The notes below the pieces were generated by a model that saw only the letters and a program-made list of their open reading frames with translations, was not told the origin of the DNA and ran no database searches. A program made the position numbers and the translations under genes. 64,000 nucleotides of DNA from Halodesulfurarchaeum formicicum (GTDB lineage: Archaea; Halobacteriota; Halobacteria; Halobacteriales; Halobacteriaceae): the NCBI RefSeq assembly GCF_001886955.1, contig NZ_CP016804.1, forward strand, positions 806,001 through 870,000. The letters are read 5' to 3'. This document shows, piece after piece, positions 8,656 through 18,300 of this stretch (its first letter is position 1; each line of letters opens with the position of its first letter).

Positions 8656-9905
8656 GTGCGCCTCGCGTGCCGGATCTCCCCGAGAAGACAGGTGGTCCGC
8701 CGGAGCGGACCCGCACTGACCCGTGTCACTCCTGTCACATCTGCGACGAGGTCTGTCCGGTCACGCCGGTCAACGCGGACTTTCAGGGCCCGAAATCACA
8801 GGGGCCACAGGAGTGGCGACTCCGAGATGGTGACGTTTCGGTCGATCACTCCATCGCGGCCTGCACGAACTGCCTGCAGTGTCACGCTGCCTGTCCCGCG
8901 GACGTGGATCTCATGGCCCTGCACACCGAGGCCCGGGCCGAACACGTCGAAGAGCGAGGGTGGAGTCTGCACGCGCTCCGGGATCGTCTCCTGGCGAACT
9001 ACGGCCTGCTGGCTCGGCTGGGGAGTCGGGTGCCCCGGCTCGCGAACTGGGCGATGGACAACCGTTGGCTGCGCTCGCTGGCCGAGTCGGTCCTGGGCAT
9101 CACGGCCGAACGGGAGGCCCCGGAATTCGCCAACGAGACGTTCCGGGAGTGGTGGGCCGACCGCGGCGGGCCGCAGGTCGAAAGCGAGACCAAACGCGTG
9201 GCGTACTTCCACGGCGATCACGCCAACTACCACCAGCCAGCGGTCGGTAAATCGCTGGTGCGGGTCTACGAGCACCTGGGCTACGAGGTCCGGGTGCCAG
9301 AACAGCGCTGCTCGGGTGCGCCGATGGTCGCCAACGGGCACCTCGAGGACGCCGAGCGGGTCACCCGGAAAAACGTCGAGTCATTCGACCCCTACATCGA
9401 GGCGGGCTATGACGTCATCGCCACCTGTACTTCCTGCTCGCTGACCCTCCGCGAGACCAACCCCCGCGAGTTCGACCTCGATGGTGTGGATCGTCTCGCG
9501 GCCAACACCTACGACGCCGTCGAGTACCTGCGGATGCAGGACGAACTGGCCGACCTCGAACTCGATTCGGCCGCGCTCCCGGACGCCCTCTCCTATCACG
9601 CCCCCTGTCACGCCCGCGATCAGGGCGTCGATGGGGCGGCACTACCGGCGCTGAGAGCGGCCGGTGTCGAGGTCGCCCACCTCGGCGACGACTGCTCGGG
9701 CATGAGCGGCACGTACGGCTGGAAGGAGGAGCGCTACGAAGACTCGATGGCGATCGGCGAAGACCTCTTCGCGGCGGCCGAGGCAGTCGAGGCCGAGGCC
9801 TCGCTCACCGAGTGCCCGACCTGCGGGATGCAACTGGAACACGGGACCGACGAGGAGGCAGTCCATCCGATCGAGGTGCTTTCGGCGGGCCTCGACGGGC
9901 AGTAA
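8652..9905 (+). CDS. glpC: Anaerobic glycerol-3-phosphate dehydrogenase subunit C
   Basis: A 417-residue iron-sulfur subunit that links GlpAB to the membrane quinone pool. Two [4Fe-4S] ferredoxin motifs lie near the N terminus (CHSCHICDEVCP and CTNCLQCHAACP). Two CCG-type cysteine clusters follow: CSGAP with CTSCS, and HAPCH, CSGMSG, CPTCG. Length matches the family. The ATG overlaps the stop of the fused glpAB gene (ATGA), so a complete two-gene operon replaces the usual three. No glycerol kinase or GlpR lies in the window. Confidence 0.95.
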   Translation: MSAPRVPDLPEKTGGPPERTRTDPCHSCHICDEVCPVTPVNADFQGPKSQGPQEWRLRDGDVSVDHSIAACTNCLQCHAACPADVDLMALHTEARAEHVEERGWSLHALRDRLLANYGLLARLGSRVPRLANWAMDNRWLRSLAESVLGITAEREAPEFANETFREWWADRGGPQVESETKRVAYFHGDHANYHQPAVGKSLVRVYEHLGYEVRVPEQRCSGAPMVANGHLEDAERVTRKNVESFDPYIEAGYDVIATCTSCSLTLRETNPREFDLDGVDRLAANTYDAVEYLRMQDELADLELDSAALPDALSYHAPCHARDQGVDGAALPALRAAGVEVAHLGDDCSGMSGTYGWKEERYEDSMAIGEDLFAAAEAVEAEASLTECPTCGMQLEHGTDEEAVHPIEVLSAGLDGQ

Positions 9906-9958
9906 TTTCTCTGGCCATTATCGCGATATTGACGTCCTACGAATGACCTCGGCTCCGA

Positions 9959-10885
9959 TCAGTACTCGACGCCGGCGGTCACACGGTCGAGGACGAGTAC
10001 CAGGCCGCCCCCGAGGATCCCCATCCCCAGCAGAGCGGCGGTCGCCCCTGGCGTCCAAGTCTCAGTGGCCTCAAGAATCTCGCTCCCTGGGGCCCTGAGC
10101 GCGCCAGCCATGAGCGCCACGAGGAAGGTCAGCGTGGCGCTACGGTCGGTTTCGAGCGCCCAGGCGACCACGCGGGCGAAGGCCAACACACCAAGGCCCG
10201 CTCCCAGGGCGAAGACTGCAAGCACTGTTGCCGGCCCGAGGAGGTCCCCACCGCCGACCAGCGCGGTCGTGAGCTCTCGGACCGTCCCCACGATCCGCTC
10301 GTACTGGCCGAGTGCGAGCAGGATGAGCGAGCCGGAGATCCCTGGCAGGATCATCGCGCAGATGGCGACCGCGCCCGAGAGAAAGACCAGGCCGAGCCCG
10401 TCGCCGATCGAGGTGCTGGTCACGCCGGTGAGCACCCAGGCGACGGCGAAGCCGGCCACCGCGATGGCGATGCCTCGCGGGGTGTCGATCGCCATGGCCA
10501 CGCGGAGCACGACCACCGAGGCGGCGATCAGCCCGAAGAAGAAGGCGTAGGTCGGGCCGGGGTAGGACCCCACGGCGAGATGGATCACGTTCGCCGCGGT
10601 GACGGCTGCAGTCACGATCCCGATCCCGAGCACCGCCAGGAAGTGCAGGTCCAGTTCGACGAACCGGTCGACGGCCTCGCGGCGACCCTGGGCCTCGTGG
10701 CTCCCCAGCAGTGCACCGAGGAGCGCCAGCCCGCCCTCGACGTCGAGGCCGGCAATGGCGGTCACCAGGCGGTCGTAGATGCCCGCGATGAGCGCGATCG
10801 TGCCGCCAGAGACGCCGGGGATGGCGTCAGCGGTGCCCATCGCGAAGCCCTTGAGGTAGACCGCGAGCCAGTCTCGGGCGGCCAT
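9959..10885 (-). CDS. DUF368 membrane protein, candidate polyprenyl-phosphate transporter
   Basis: A 308-residue protein with about eight transmembrane helices and the DUF368 hallmark G-x-A-D-x-I-P-G-V-S-G-G-T near the N terminus, repeated as MILPGISGSLILLALG mid-protein. Bacterial DUF368 proteins (PopT) recycle undecaprenyl phosphate across the membrane. The ATG shares one base with the stop codon of aglB (TAATG), so the two are translationally coupled. An inferred role is return of dolichyl phosphate to the cytoplasmic face after AglB uses the lipid-linked glycan. Confidence 0.87.
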   Translation of the reverse strand: MAARDWLAVYLKGFAMGTADAIPGVSGGTIALIAGIYDRLVTAIAGLDVEGGLALLGALLGSHEAQGRREAVDRFVELDLHFLAVLGIGIVTAAVTAANVIHLAVGSYPGPTYAFFFGLIAASVVVLRVAMAIDTPRGIAIAVAGFAVAWVLTGVTSTSIGDGLGLVFLSGAVAICAMILPGISGSLILLALGQYERIVGTVRELTTALVGGGDLLGPATVLAVFALGAGLGVLAFARVVAWALETDRSATLTFLVALMAGALRAPGSEILEATETWTPGATAALLGMGILGGGLVLVLDRVTAGVEY

Positions 10886-13800
10886 TACTCGGTGGGCTGG
10901 GCCGTGACTTCGGGGAGGCCACTCGTGCCGACGGACTCGACGGTCTCGTTCGTGGTGTCAGTCGTGTTCGTGTCGGTCTGGGTGTCCTCCTGGCCCGTGT
11001 CGATCACCTGTTCGTCGAGGGTCACCGTGATGGGCTCGTCGCTCGCTCCGATCACGGTCCCTTCAGGCACGTCGACGGTGGCGCTGTGGGTCGTCATCGT
11101 CTCGTTCGCCCGGTCCACAGTCGTCGGCGTGCTGAACTCGTAGGGGCCGGTGGCCCGCACACTCGTGTTGGTGTACCCGTCCTCGGGGCCCCACGCATCG
11201 TAGTCGGTCGAGGCGTAGGGCAGGGTCATCTCGAAGTCGCCGTTCGCGTCCGTCTCGGCGTGCTGGGTGTAGGTGAACGTGCTGTCGTTGTAGGGAGCGT
11301 TCGACTCCAGCTCGACCGTGGCGGTCACAGTCGAGTCTGCCGGGCCCTCACCCTCGATGGTCGCGCCGGGGACACGCTCGAAGAGCTTGACCCAGGTGGG
11401 CTGTTCGCCCTCGCGGAACTCGAGATTCGCGAGTTTCTGCTGGCGGACGGTGGCGTCCTCGGAGACCCGGACCAGGCGATAGTGCTCCAGGGCTTTGAGG
11501 TCCTCACGCGGGAAGTCGGCCACCCCGCCGACGATCGCGTTGCTGTCGTTTGCGGCGAACTCCTGGGCGGCCTCACTGGACCGGAAGGTCCGGGAGGTGG
11601 CGTAGGTCGGAACCGGGTTCTGGTACTGCTCGTACTCGCGGTTCTCGTACTGGACGACGGTGTTCGCCTCGACCGCGCTCCCGTGGTGGTGATAGAGCCG
11701 GACCATCTGGCTCTCGTAGTAGCGCTGGGTTTTCAGCGTGGTCACGGGTGGCCGGAAGCCCGAGTTGAGGTAGGTCCCGGCGTTCGGGCCCAGGATCTGC
11801 CCGTCGGTCATGTTGTCGTAACTCAGGCTGTCGTTCGCGTTGTAGAAGACCGTGGGCGCGCTGAACTTGCCCTGGGTGTCGACCATCTTGTAGTCGACGG
11901 CCACGTACTGGGTTTCGGCGTCGTCCTCGTCGGTGGCCGCAAGCCGCTCGTTGGCGGTCTCCTCGTCACCGGCGAGCAGGTAGTTCGCGGCCTGGGTGGC
12001 GTGCTGCTGGAACGGGTTCGCGACCGGGATGCGCTCGCCCAGCACCGTGATCCAGTGGCCGTAGTCCCACCAGCTCATCACGCCGTAGGCCCCTTCGGGG
12101 TAGTCATAATCATCACCCTCGGGAATGGCGTAGGTGCCGTCGTAATCGAGTTGATCAGCGTTGCCCGCACCCCCGTAGTTCCCCACTTCGGGGGTGTTGT
12201 TCTGCATCCAGCCCAGGGTGCTGTCCCACTCGGTGACGGCCCCAGGCCCGGCGTTCGCGCCGGTCTGGACGGCGGTTTGCATCTGGACCTGCCGGCCGTC
12301 CTGGTTCGCGAAGCTGATCGGGGCGACCATGGGTGCAAAGAGCAGGAGCACGATGGTCACGACGAGCATGACGTGACTCCAGTCGATCGAGCGCGGGGAG
12401 AGAGTCGCCAGGCTGACGCCGAAGACGTCGATCACGCGCCCGACCGCGTAGGCCGCGAGGATGGCGACCGGGACGACGAGGTAGTAGTTGAACCGGACCT
12501 GGGTGAGTGCCGCGGCGAGCATGAACGCCGCCCAGACCACGAGCAGGATTTGCTCGGTGGGGTAGTCCCCGGCGATCAGTGCGGCGGCGACGGCCAGGCT
12601 GAGCACCAGCAGGCCGAAGAGGTCCCCGCTGAGGCCGATGATGCCCCCGAGGGCCGTGGGAATGGCCGGGAAGCCGACGAAGAGCCCACCCAGCAGGAGC
12701 ACGCCCGCGGCCATGCTGATGCGGCGGGAGTCAGAACTCAGGAGGTGTGGCCGGAGGATCATCCAGAGCCCGCCCAGCAGGGCGAGGAAGAAGGCCGCGC
12801 CGTACTCGTAGAAGAAGGCCTGCCAGGCCCCCAGGCCGAGTCGGTCGGCGCGGGACTGGAGGAAGGGCTGGGCCTCGCTGATGGTGCGGGTGGTTGCACC
12901 CGTGGAGAGGCCGACGATGCGGATGAGTTCATTGAGGATCATTCCGACCAGATCGGGGACGACGAGCAGTCCCGCGCCTGTGCTGACTACCAGGATACCC
13001 AGCACTGCAGGTGGGTAATAGGTCGGTTCGAGGTTCCGTGCCTCCCACTCGCGAGCCAGCCACGAGAGGAAGACTGCTCCGGCGGCGACCACCAGTGGGG
13101 CGATAACTTGGAGTAGTGTGTAGCCCGTCGCGGAAAATTCAAGGTAACGCAGCGGGACGAGCATGAGAATCCCGGTTGTGACCATTGCGATAGTGGCTGG
13201 GATGGCGGTGTGATCCGGGCTGACGCCACTCGTGACGTCACTGGAGAGTGAGACGAGCAGGAAGATGCCGACGATACCCACGAGGAAGACGCCGGGCGGC
13301 CACATCCACATGTACGCGGCCATGGCCACGCCCGCGAGGACGCCCCAGCCGATGACGTTTCGCAGGCCGGCGATATCGAGTTCGAGGAGTTGCTCCCAGA
13401 CCGGGCGTTCGCGGTCGGCGACGGCAAAGGCGACCAAGAGGCCCAGGATCGCCAGGGACATGAAGAGCGGTTCGGCGACGTTGTGGTCCGCTGAACCGAT
13501 GGTGCCACGCTGGAGGAAGAGACCAGGGAGAAGTGCGAGAACGAAGGCAGCGATTACGCCGACGATGTTGCCGCCGAATCTTCGAGCGATGAGGAAGGTC
13601 GGGATCGCAACCAGCGCACCGAAGATTGCGGGGGCGAAGGCCACGACAGTGGCAACTTGCTGGCTCGATGGGTCACCCAGGCCGACAATGAGGGCTGCTG
13701 TGGCGATCAGCTGGTCGAAGAGTGTGCCGAACTGGCCGGAATTGTTTCCTGCGGCGAATCCAGTCCAGACGTCAAATGGCATCGTCGCGAGCCCGTTCTC

Positions 13801-14016
13801 AACGGAGTACTGGACCTGGCGAAGGTGATACCAGGCGTCGTTCCCCGCGAGGTACGTTTTTCCGGGCTGGAGGAATCGATCCGCGGATTGGATCCGGATG
13901 AAGAACATCGTCACGACGGCCAGTACCAGCGCCGGCACGTGGTACCAGCGCCGGAACGTGTCCGTGAGTGCCTCCATGTCGATAGTGGAGCCACTCGCTG
14001 TCGAGTCGTCGCTCAT
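10885..14016 (-). CDS. aglB: Dolichyl-linked oligosaccharide-protein glycosyltransferase AglB
   Basis: The archaeal STT3-type oligosaccharyltransferase, 1043 residues, which moves glycan from dolichol to Asn in N-x-S/T sequons outside the membrane. About 13 transmembrane helices fill the first 600 residues. Catalytic markers are visible: AGNDAWYHLR in the first outer loop, SADHNVAEP (about residue 175), TISEAQPF (about 377, the SVSE-type motif) and WWDYGHWI (about 647). A beta-rich extracellular C-terminal domain ends in a Thr-rich tail. The ATG at 14014-14016 is chosen because a TATA-like box lies about 26-31 nt before it. The DUF368 gene is coupled downstream. Confidence 0.96.
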   Translation of the reverse strand: MSDDSTASGSTIDMEALTDTFRRWYHVPALVLAVVTMFFIRIQSADRFLQPGKTYLAGNDAWYHLRQVQYSVENGLATMPFDVWTGFAAGNNSGQFGTLFDQLIATAALIVGLGDPSSQQVATVVAFAPAIFGALVAIPTFLIARRFGGNIVGVIAAFVLALLPGLFLQRGTIGSADHNVAEPLFMSLAILGLLVAFAVADRERPVWEQLLELDIAGLRNVIGWGVLAGVAMAAYMWMWPPGVFLVGIVGIFLLVSLSSDVTSGVSPDHTAIPATIAMVTTGILMLVPLRYLEFSATGYTLLQVIAPLVVAAGAVFLSWLAREWEARNLEPTYYPPAVLGILVVSTGAGLLVVPDLVGMILNELIRIVGLSTGATTRTISEAQPFLQSRADRLGLGAWQAFFYEYGAAFFLALLGGLWMILRPHLLSSDSRRISMAAGVLLLGGLFVGFPAIPTALGGIIGLSGDLFGLLVLSLAVAAALIAGDYPTEQILLVVWAAFMLAAALTQVRFNYYLVVPVAILAAYAVGRVIDVFGVSLATLSPRSIDWSHVMLVVTIVLLLFAPMVAPISFANQDGRQVQMQTAVQTGANAGPGAVTEWDSTLGWMQNNTPEVGNYGGAGNADQLDYDGTYAIPEGDDYDYPEGAYGVMSWWDYGHWITVLGERIPVANPFQQHATQAANYLLAGDEETANERLAATDEDDAETQYVAVDYKMVDTQGKFSAPTVFYNANDSLSYDNMTDGQILGPNAGTYLNSGFRPPVTTLKTQRYYESQMVRLYHHHGSAVEANTVVQYENREYEQYQNPVPTYATSRTFRSSEAAQEFAANDSNAIVGGVADFPREDLKALEHYRLVRVSEDATVRQQKLANLEFREGEQPTWVKLFERVPGATIEGEGPADSTVTATVELESNAPYNDSTFTYTQHAETDANGDFEMTLPYASTDYDAWGPEDGYTNTSVRATGPYEFSTPTTVDRANETMTTHSATVDVPEGTVIGASDEPITVTLDEQVIDTGQEDTQTDTNTTDTTNETVESVGTSGLPEVTAQPTE

Positions 14017-14041
14017 TGGAATGAGGGACTTTGACGAGGCG

Positions 14042-14047
14042 AATAAG
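14042..14047 (-). promoter_or_regulatory. TATA-like box for aglB
   Basis: On the minus strand CTTATT lies 26-31 nt before the aglB ATG, consistent with a leaderless mRNA and supporting the chosen start. Confidence 0.4.
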
Positions 14048-14139
14048 CCTTGTGAATGTTGCCGAAAACGGCTGCCCAAACGGGGGTTATCTCTGAATGT
14101 ATGTAATTTCAGAACCGCGAACAGAATGCAAATCTGGCC

Positions 14140-15237
14140 TTATGCATTTCTAAATTTTGAAAAACCATACACGTAGCCGAGACCAACACTCACAGTGGCG
14201 AATAGCAAAAACCCAAGCTGCTGGAGGTTTTTGAGACGCTCCCCTCTGACCAGCTGCTTTAACCGGCTGGGAACTGCGCTCGTAACTAGGTTTTTCAAAA
14301 AGTCTGATTCCGATTCTAACTCAGTTTCACTGTATACCTGCATCCCGCGTTTCGAAACTCCTTGCCAGAACGCGCGTTTGAGGAGAAAAACAGGATCTGT
14401 CCGGAATTCGTACACCTTGTGACCGACCTCCGCGTCCGGATTATACAAAACACCGTGTCCCGTTTCTTCTGCAATACGGCCACATAGGTCTGTCTCCGCA
14501 CTTTGAAGGAGGGACCCACCTTTCGGACCGATCTCTGAGTTGAAGCCCCCGATTTCGTCAAAAACTGACTTTTTGACCGAGAGGTTAGACGCGAACGTGT
14601 TTCGAACCTCCGTCATTTCCTCCGGGTGGCCGGCATATGTGACACCAATGAGCCAGTAAAACTCCGGTGGGAGAAACTGGGGGTGTCCAGCAATCCAAAT
14701 TGGAACCATCTTTCCCCCTGCAGCGACCGCATCGTATTCAGTATAGCAGCGGACTAATTCTTGTAACCAATCTTCATCCGCGACAGCATCGTCGTCGAAA
14801 AACGCCACGATCTCCCCTTCAGCTTTTGCTACTGCTCGGTTACGGCTGCTTGCAGCGCCAACGTTGGTCTCGTTTACGAGAATGGAGACTGCCGATTTGT
14901 CCTCCCAACGATCACGAAGGCGTTTGCCGAGTTCCTCTCGCCCATCTACGACTACAATGACATCTCTCTCAGAATAGTTCCCGTCAAGTATACTTTGGAC
15001 CCCTTCGTTGATATCAGGAAATCGTTCAGGGTCATAAGCCGTCACAATGACCGTGACGTGCGGTTCCTTGTTCGTTGACACGCGATTGGATTTTCTTTCG
15101 TTGGCAAAATCTTTTGTGCTACGAATTGGGCGGTGAGTTTCTGATAAATCTATAGAGTGTTTGTTTTGGGATCGATCTAATGGGAAGTCAACCTTTGACC
15201 TGAATCGGGCAGTTGTCGAAGTAGGGAGCTCATCCAC
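14140..15237 (-). CDS. GT2 glycosyltransferase, AglG/AglI-like
   Basis: A 365-residue family-2 glycosyltransferase. The GT-A domain starts near residue 60 (VTVIVTAYD), with NETNVGAASSRNRAVAKA and the metal-binding FFDDDAVADEDWL (DDD motif). EIGGFNSEI and a later ETDLCGRI supply acceptor-loop and base residues. A C-terminal hydrophobic segment (FLLFATVSVGLGYVYGF) anchors it to the membrane. The architecture fits haloarchaeal dolichyl-phosphate sugar transferases such as AglG and AglI. The first 45 residues are atypical, so a start at an internal GTG (V-S-T-N-K) is possible. Codons are AT-richer than in aglB; this gene opens the AT-rich island. Confidence 0.85.
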   Translation of the reverse strand: MDELPTSTTARFRSKVDFPLDRSQNKHSIDLSETHRPIRSTKDFANERKSNRVSTNKEPHVTVIVTAYDPERFPDINEGVQSILDGNYSERDVIVVVDGREELGKRLRDRWEDKSAVSILVNETNVGAASSRNRAVAKAEGEIVAFFDDDAVADEDWLQELVRCYTEYDAVAAGGKMVPIWIAGHPQFLPPEFYWLIGVTYAGHPEEMTEVRNTFASNLSVKKSVFDEIGGFNSEIGPKGGSLLQSAETDLCGRIAEETGHGVLYNPDAEVGHKVYEFRTDPVFLLKRAFWQGVSKRGMQVYSETELESESDFLKNLVTSAVPSRLKQLVRGERLKNLQQLGFLLFATVSVGLGYVYGFSKFRNA

Positions 15238-15392
15238 GGCTGTAGCTGTTTCCGTTGATTTGGGACGACTGGTACCAATCTGCTGTAATGTGTGGTGGCG
15301 GAGGTAACTTCATCCAGTTAGTCAGTAGGAAACTTCGGGCTCTCTGTGGAATTCGAAGACGACATACCGGAGAGTCCGTAATAGAATTTTTA

Positions 15393-16433
15393 ATGAAGAT
15401 ACTGTGGCTTCGCCCGTCCAAAGGAGATAATATCAGTGTTCGGCGGGAGCGGATCGCCTCCGAGTTACGGGAACGAGGTTACACCGTCGACATCGTCGAT
15501 GCTTCTGGATGGGATGCCCCAAAGGCCATCTGGAAGGCGTTGACCGGTTCCTATGATATTATTGCGGGTAACGTTCGAGTTGGGCTCTATCTTGGATATC
15601 CGATTGCTCGACTTCTTCGGACTCCGTTCTTGGGCGACGTGAGCGACCCGATTTCGGATATCGACTATCTTCCTGAACCGCTGTTCCGGTTCTTCGAACG
15701 GTACGAATGGTGGGTGTTGGAACGAGCTGATGCGACGGTGTTTGTCTACAAATCGAGCTATCAAGAAGCACTTGACCGTGGGATAGACGACGCAGTTCGA
15801 CTTCCGAACGCCGTGGATTACGAGGCCTTTGCCGATCCCAATCCGGAAGCAGTGCGAGATGCGGAGTCGATTTTACGGGAGGAAGGCGTTGATCTTGATA
15901 ATCCGATCGCGATATATCTCGGGGTTCTGACACCGAGTTACAAGATCGAAGCGATTCTCGAGACGGCCCAACACGCACCGGAGTGGGAGTTTGTCTTTAT
16001 TGGGGAAGGCGATCTGGCTGATACTGTTCGGCAGGAAGCACAGTCACAGGACAACGTCCACTATCCGGGTGCGTTCGAATACCGACTCATGCCTGGATTT
16101 CTTGCACATGCAGACGTCGGTTTCTGTTTCAAGGATGCTGAACAGCCGTTGAAGCTCAAGGAGTACGGCGCGGCAGGGCTTCCTACTATCGTTCGGCCTG
16201 GGGAGTTGTCGAAATGGTACGATGATAATGAGTTGGCGTTTTTAGAGCCAGATCCCGAAGCCATTGTTGATCGGTTAGATGAATTGGGGAGTAATCAAGA
16301 AATGTACGCGACTTACAGCGAGGCAGGACGTGAGATTGGGAGTGAATGGAGCTGGGAGGAGATTGCAGAAGGTTATATTCGAATTTTTGAGGACAAATTC
16401 CAAGATTTAGTTTCCCATTCTGAACTGCTTTAA
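15393..16433 (+). CDS. GT4-type glycosyltransferase
   Basis: A 346-residue GT-B glycosyltransferase. MKILWLRPSKGDNISVRRERIASELRERG is the N-terminal acceptor domain, PNAVDYEAF the interdomain sugar-nucleotide loop, and EQPLKLKEYGAAGLPTIV the E-x7-E-like donor site. The ATG at 15393 is preferred over the longer frame from 15255, which lacks family features. It diverges from the GT2 gene across a 155-bp gap. Donor and acceptor are unknown; context points to surface-glycan assembly. Confidence 0.82.
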   Translation: MKILWLRPSKGDNISVRRERIASELRERGYTVDIVDASGWDAPKAIWKALTGSYDIIAGNVRVGLYLGYPIARLLRTPFLGDVSDPISDIDYLPEPLFRFFERYEWWVLERADATVFVYKSSYQEALDRGIDDAVRLPNAVDYEAFADPNPEAVRDAESILREEGVDLDNPIAIYLGVLTPSYKIEAILETAQHAPEWEFVFIGEGDLADTVRQEAQSQDNVHYPGAFEYRLMPGFLAHADVGFCFKDAEQPLKLKEYGAAGLPTIVRPGELSKWYDDNELAFLEPDPEAIVDRLDELGSNQEMYATYSEAGREIGSEWSWEEIAEGYIRIFEDKFQDLVSHSELL

Positions 16434-17106
16434 GCACCCAAATAGACTTAAAACCGGGACAAAAGAAATTGTTACAACGAACCGAATAATGTTAGACTAT
16501 TTCCGGAGTTTTTGTTAACTCTATGAGGGACAACAGTAAATATGAACAGGTGACAGGTACGTTACTGAACGTAAGCACATCAGTTGTATAACCAAAAAAT
16601 TCACTGGATGAAAATGTCTCGATCAATTGGACATTATCTCATATGTTCGGCCCAAGTTTGAACATATCGATCAGAAACACGTCGAGTGATGTAACCGATA
16701 AGTTAGCCAATATTAGCTCAAGGTAGATGAGGATGAACACGAAGATGGCGACCCGAGGTTGTAGAAGTTATTAATCCCTTTTTCGTTACGACGAAGTTTG
16801 ATGCGAGAGTCCCTGAACTGATCTGTGGCGTCCACGAAGTCCTGATAGAGCTAATATGTCAATCCGAGAATATGACTGTCTCGTTGTATCGAGAAGCGCG
16901 TCGACATTCCGCCGATGGGCGACAATGTTGTTTTCCGAATCAGATATGAGTGTACCCGTGCGAAGACGCATCTACCACTATGGTTGGTACTTGACCCACA
17001 GAAGTACTCTGACTCCGCGGCACAGGCAAAATACAGGCCCCGGGCTCGGGGGAACATGCTAAAACTTACTTGTCCTCCATGGTTAACATGGTCTAGAAGG
17101 GTTAAA
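16434..17106 (+). other. Long AT-rich intergenic stretch before the Kdo operon
   Basis: About 670 bp with no convincing gene. Reading frames here are short and overlap on both strands, and none has a family motif. The upstream half is AT-rich with stop codons in all frames. The 200 bp before 17107 is more GC-rich and may be a gene remnant. The promoter of the Kdo-type operon must lie here; I could not fix it to a single box. Confidence 0.5.
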
Positions 17107-18300
17107 ATGAGTCAATTAGTTTTTTCAGATGTCGATGGCGTCCTCACAGACTCGAAAATCAATATCGGCCGGGATGGCGAGGTCTTCAAATCGTTTGACG
17201 TAAAAGACGGATACGGAATCGTCCAGTGGCGGGAACAGGACGGCCGCGACTTCGCGATCGTCACCTCAAGGGAATCCCAAGCTGTTGCTAATCGGGCGTC
17301 GGAACTTGGTGTGGACGAGGTCCACCAAGGGGTGGAAAATAAAAAACAAAAAATCGAGGAGATCACACTTCGTCTCGGATTCGATCTCGCGGATTCGGTT
17401 TACATTGGCGACGATCTGACGGACCTACAGGCTATGAAAACTGTTGGGACGGCTTGTTGTCCCGCAGACGCGGCTCAAAAAGTAAAAAACGAGTGTTCGT
17501 ACGTCAGCCAGTACAACGGTGGCGACGGAGCCGTTCGGGACATCCTGAACCACTTAGAAACAGCTTCTCAAATAGCACTTGGCGTTATTCCCGCTCGATA
17601 TGGGTCAACGCGTCTGCCCGGTAAACCATTAGTCGAGATAGCTGGCAAGCCGATGATTCAGCATGTATACGAGCGTGCGAGCAGAGCGAACTTGCTTGAC
17701 GACCTCATCGTTGCAACAGACGATGAACGCATTGTTGAGGCGGTCGAGGCGGTCGGCGGCACCGCAATGATGACCGAAGCTGATCACCCGACAGGAACGG
17801 ATCGGGTGGCAGAAGTGGCTGCGAATGTCGGCGCGGACTTTACGATCAATATCCAGGGCGACGAGCCGCTAATTAACCCTGATCTCATCGACGCAATTGT
17901 GACGGCTCTTAGAGAGAACTCTCCGAAAGTCGCAACGCCGATCTCCCCAATTGAAGATGAATCACTCCTTAACGACGAAAACACGGTCAAGGTTGTAACC
18001 GACGCCGACGGAAGGGCGCTTTACTTTTCGCGGTCGAAAATACCATCAGGTGGAGAAACAGGAACGACGTACAAACATATCGGGCTGTATGGATTCGAGA
18101 CAGAGCTCCTACTCAAATACATCAATATGGAGTCAGAACTCGAATCCGTTGAAGACCTCGAACAACTTCGGCTGCTTGAAAATGGGTACGAAATACAAAC
18201 TGTTGAGACAGACTACAACTCAAAAGAGGTTAACGTGGAAAGTGATATAATGAGGGTGGAAAAAGAAATAGAACAGATACACACCCATGGAACTCAGTAA
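17107..18300 (+). CDS. Fused Kdo-8-phosphate phosphatase (KdsC) and CMP-Kdo synthetase (KdsB)
   Basis: A 397-residue two-domain enzyme. Residues 1 to about 155 are a KdsC-type HAD phosphatase without cap: FSDVDGVLTD with nucleophile Asp8 and Asp10, TSRES, and GDDLTD at 101-106. Residues about 156-397 are KdsB: IPARYGSTRLPGKPL (161-175), QGDEPLI (250-256), KHIGLYGF and the ESVEDLEQLRLLENG block that marks CMP-Kdo synthetases rather than sialic-acid ones. It would dephosphorylate Kdo-8-P and activate Kdo with CTP. The ATG at 17107 begins the HAD fold; upstream codons in frame do not fit. The stop overlaps kdsA by 14 nt. Confidence 0.9.
   Translation: MSQLVFSDVDGVLTDSKINIGRDGEVFKSFDVKDGYGIVQWREQDGRDFAIVTSRESQAVANRASELGVDEVHQGVENKKQKIEEITLRLGFDLADSVYIGDDLTDLQAMKTVGTACCPADAAQKVKNECSYVSQYNGGDGAVRDILNHLETASQIALGVIPARYGSTRLPGKPLVEIAGKPMIQHVYERASRANLLDDLIVATDDERIVEAVEAVGGTAMMTEADHPTGTDRVAEVAANVGADFTINIQGDEPLINPDLIDAIVTALRENSPKVATPISPIEDESLLNDENTVKVVTDADGRALYFSRSKIPSGGETGTTYKHIGLYGFETELLLKYINMESELESVEDLEQLRLLENGYEIQTVETDYNSKEVNVESDIMRVEKEIEQIHTHGTQ

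Noticed and set aside
16851-17062. Short frames on both strands just before the Kdo operon
   Set aside because: No motif, no start signal and mutual overlap; possibly debris, but not supported as genes.
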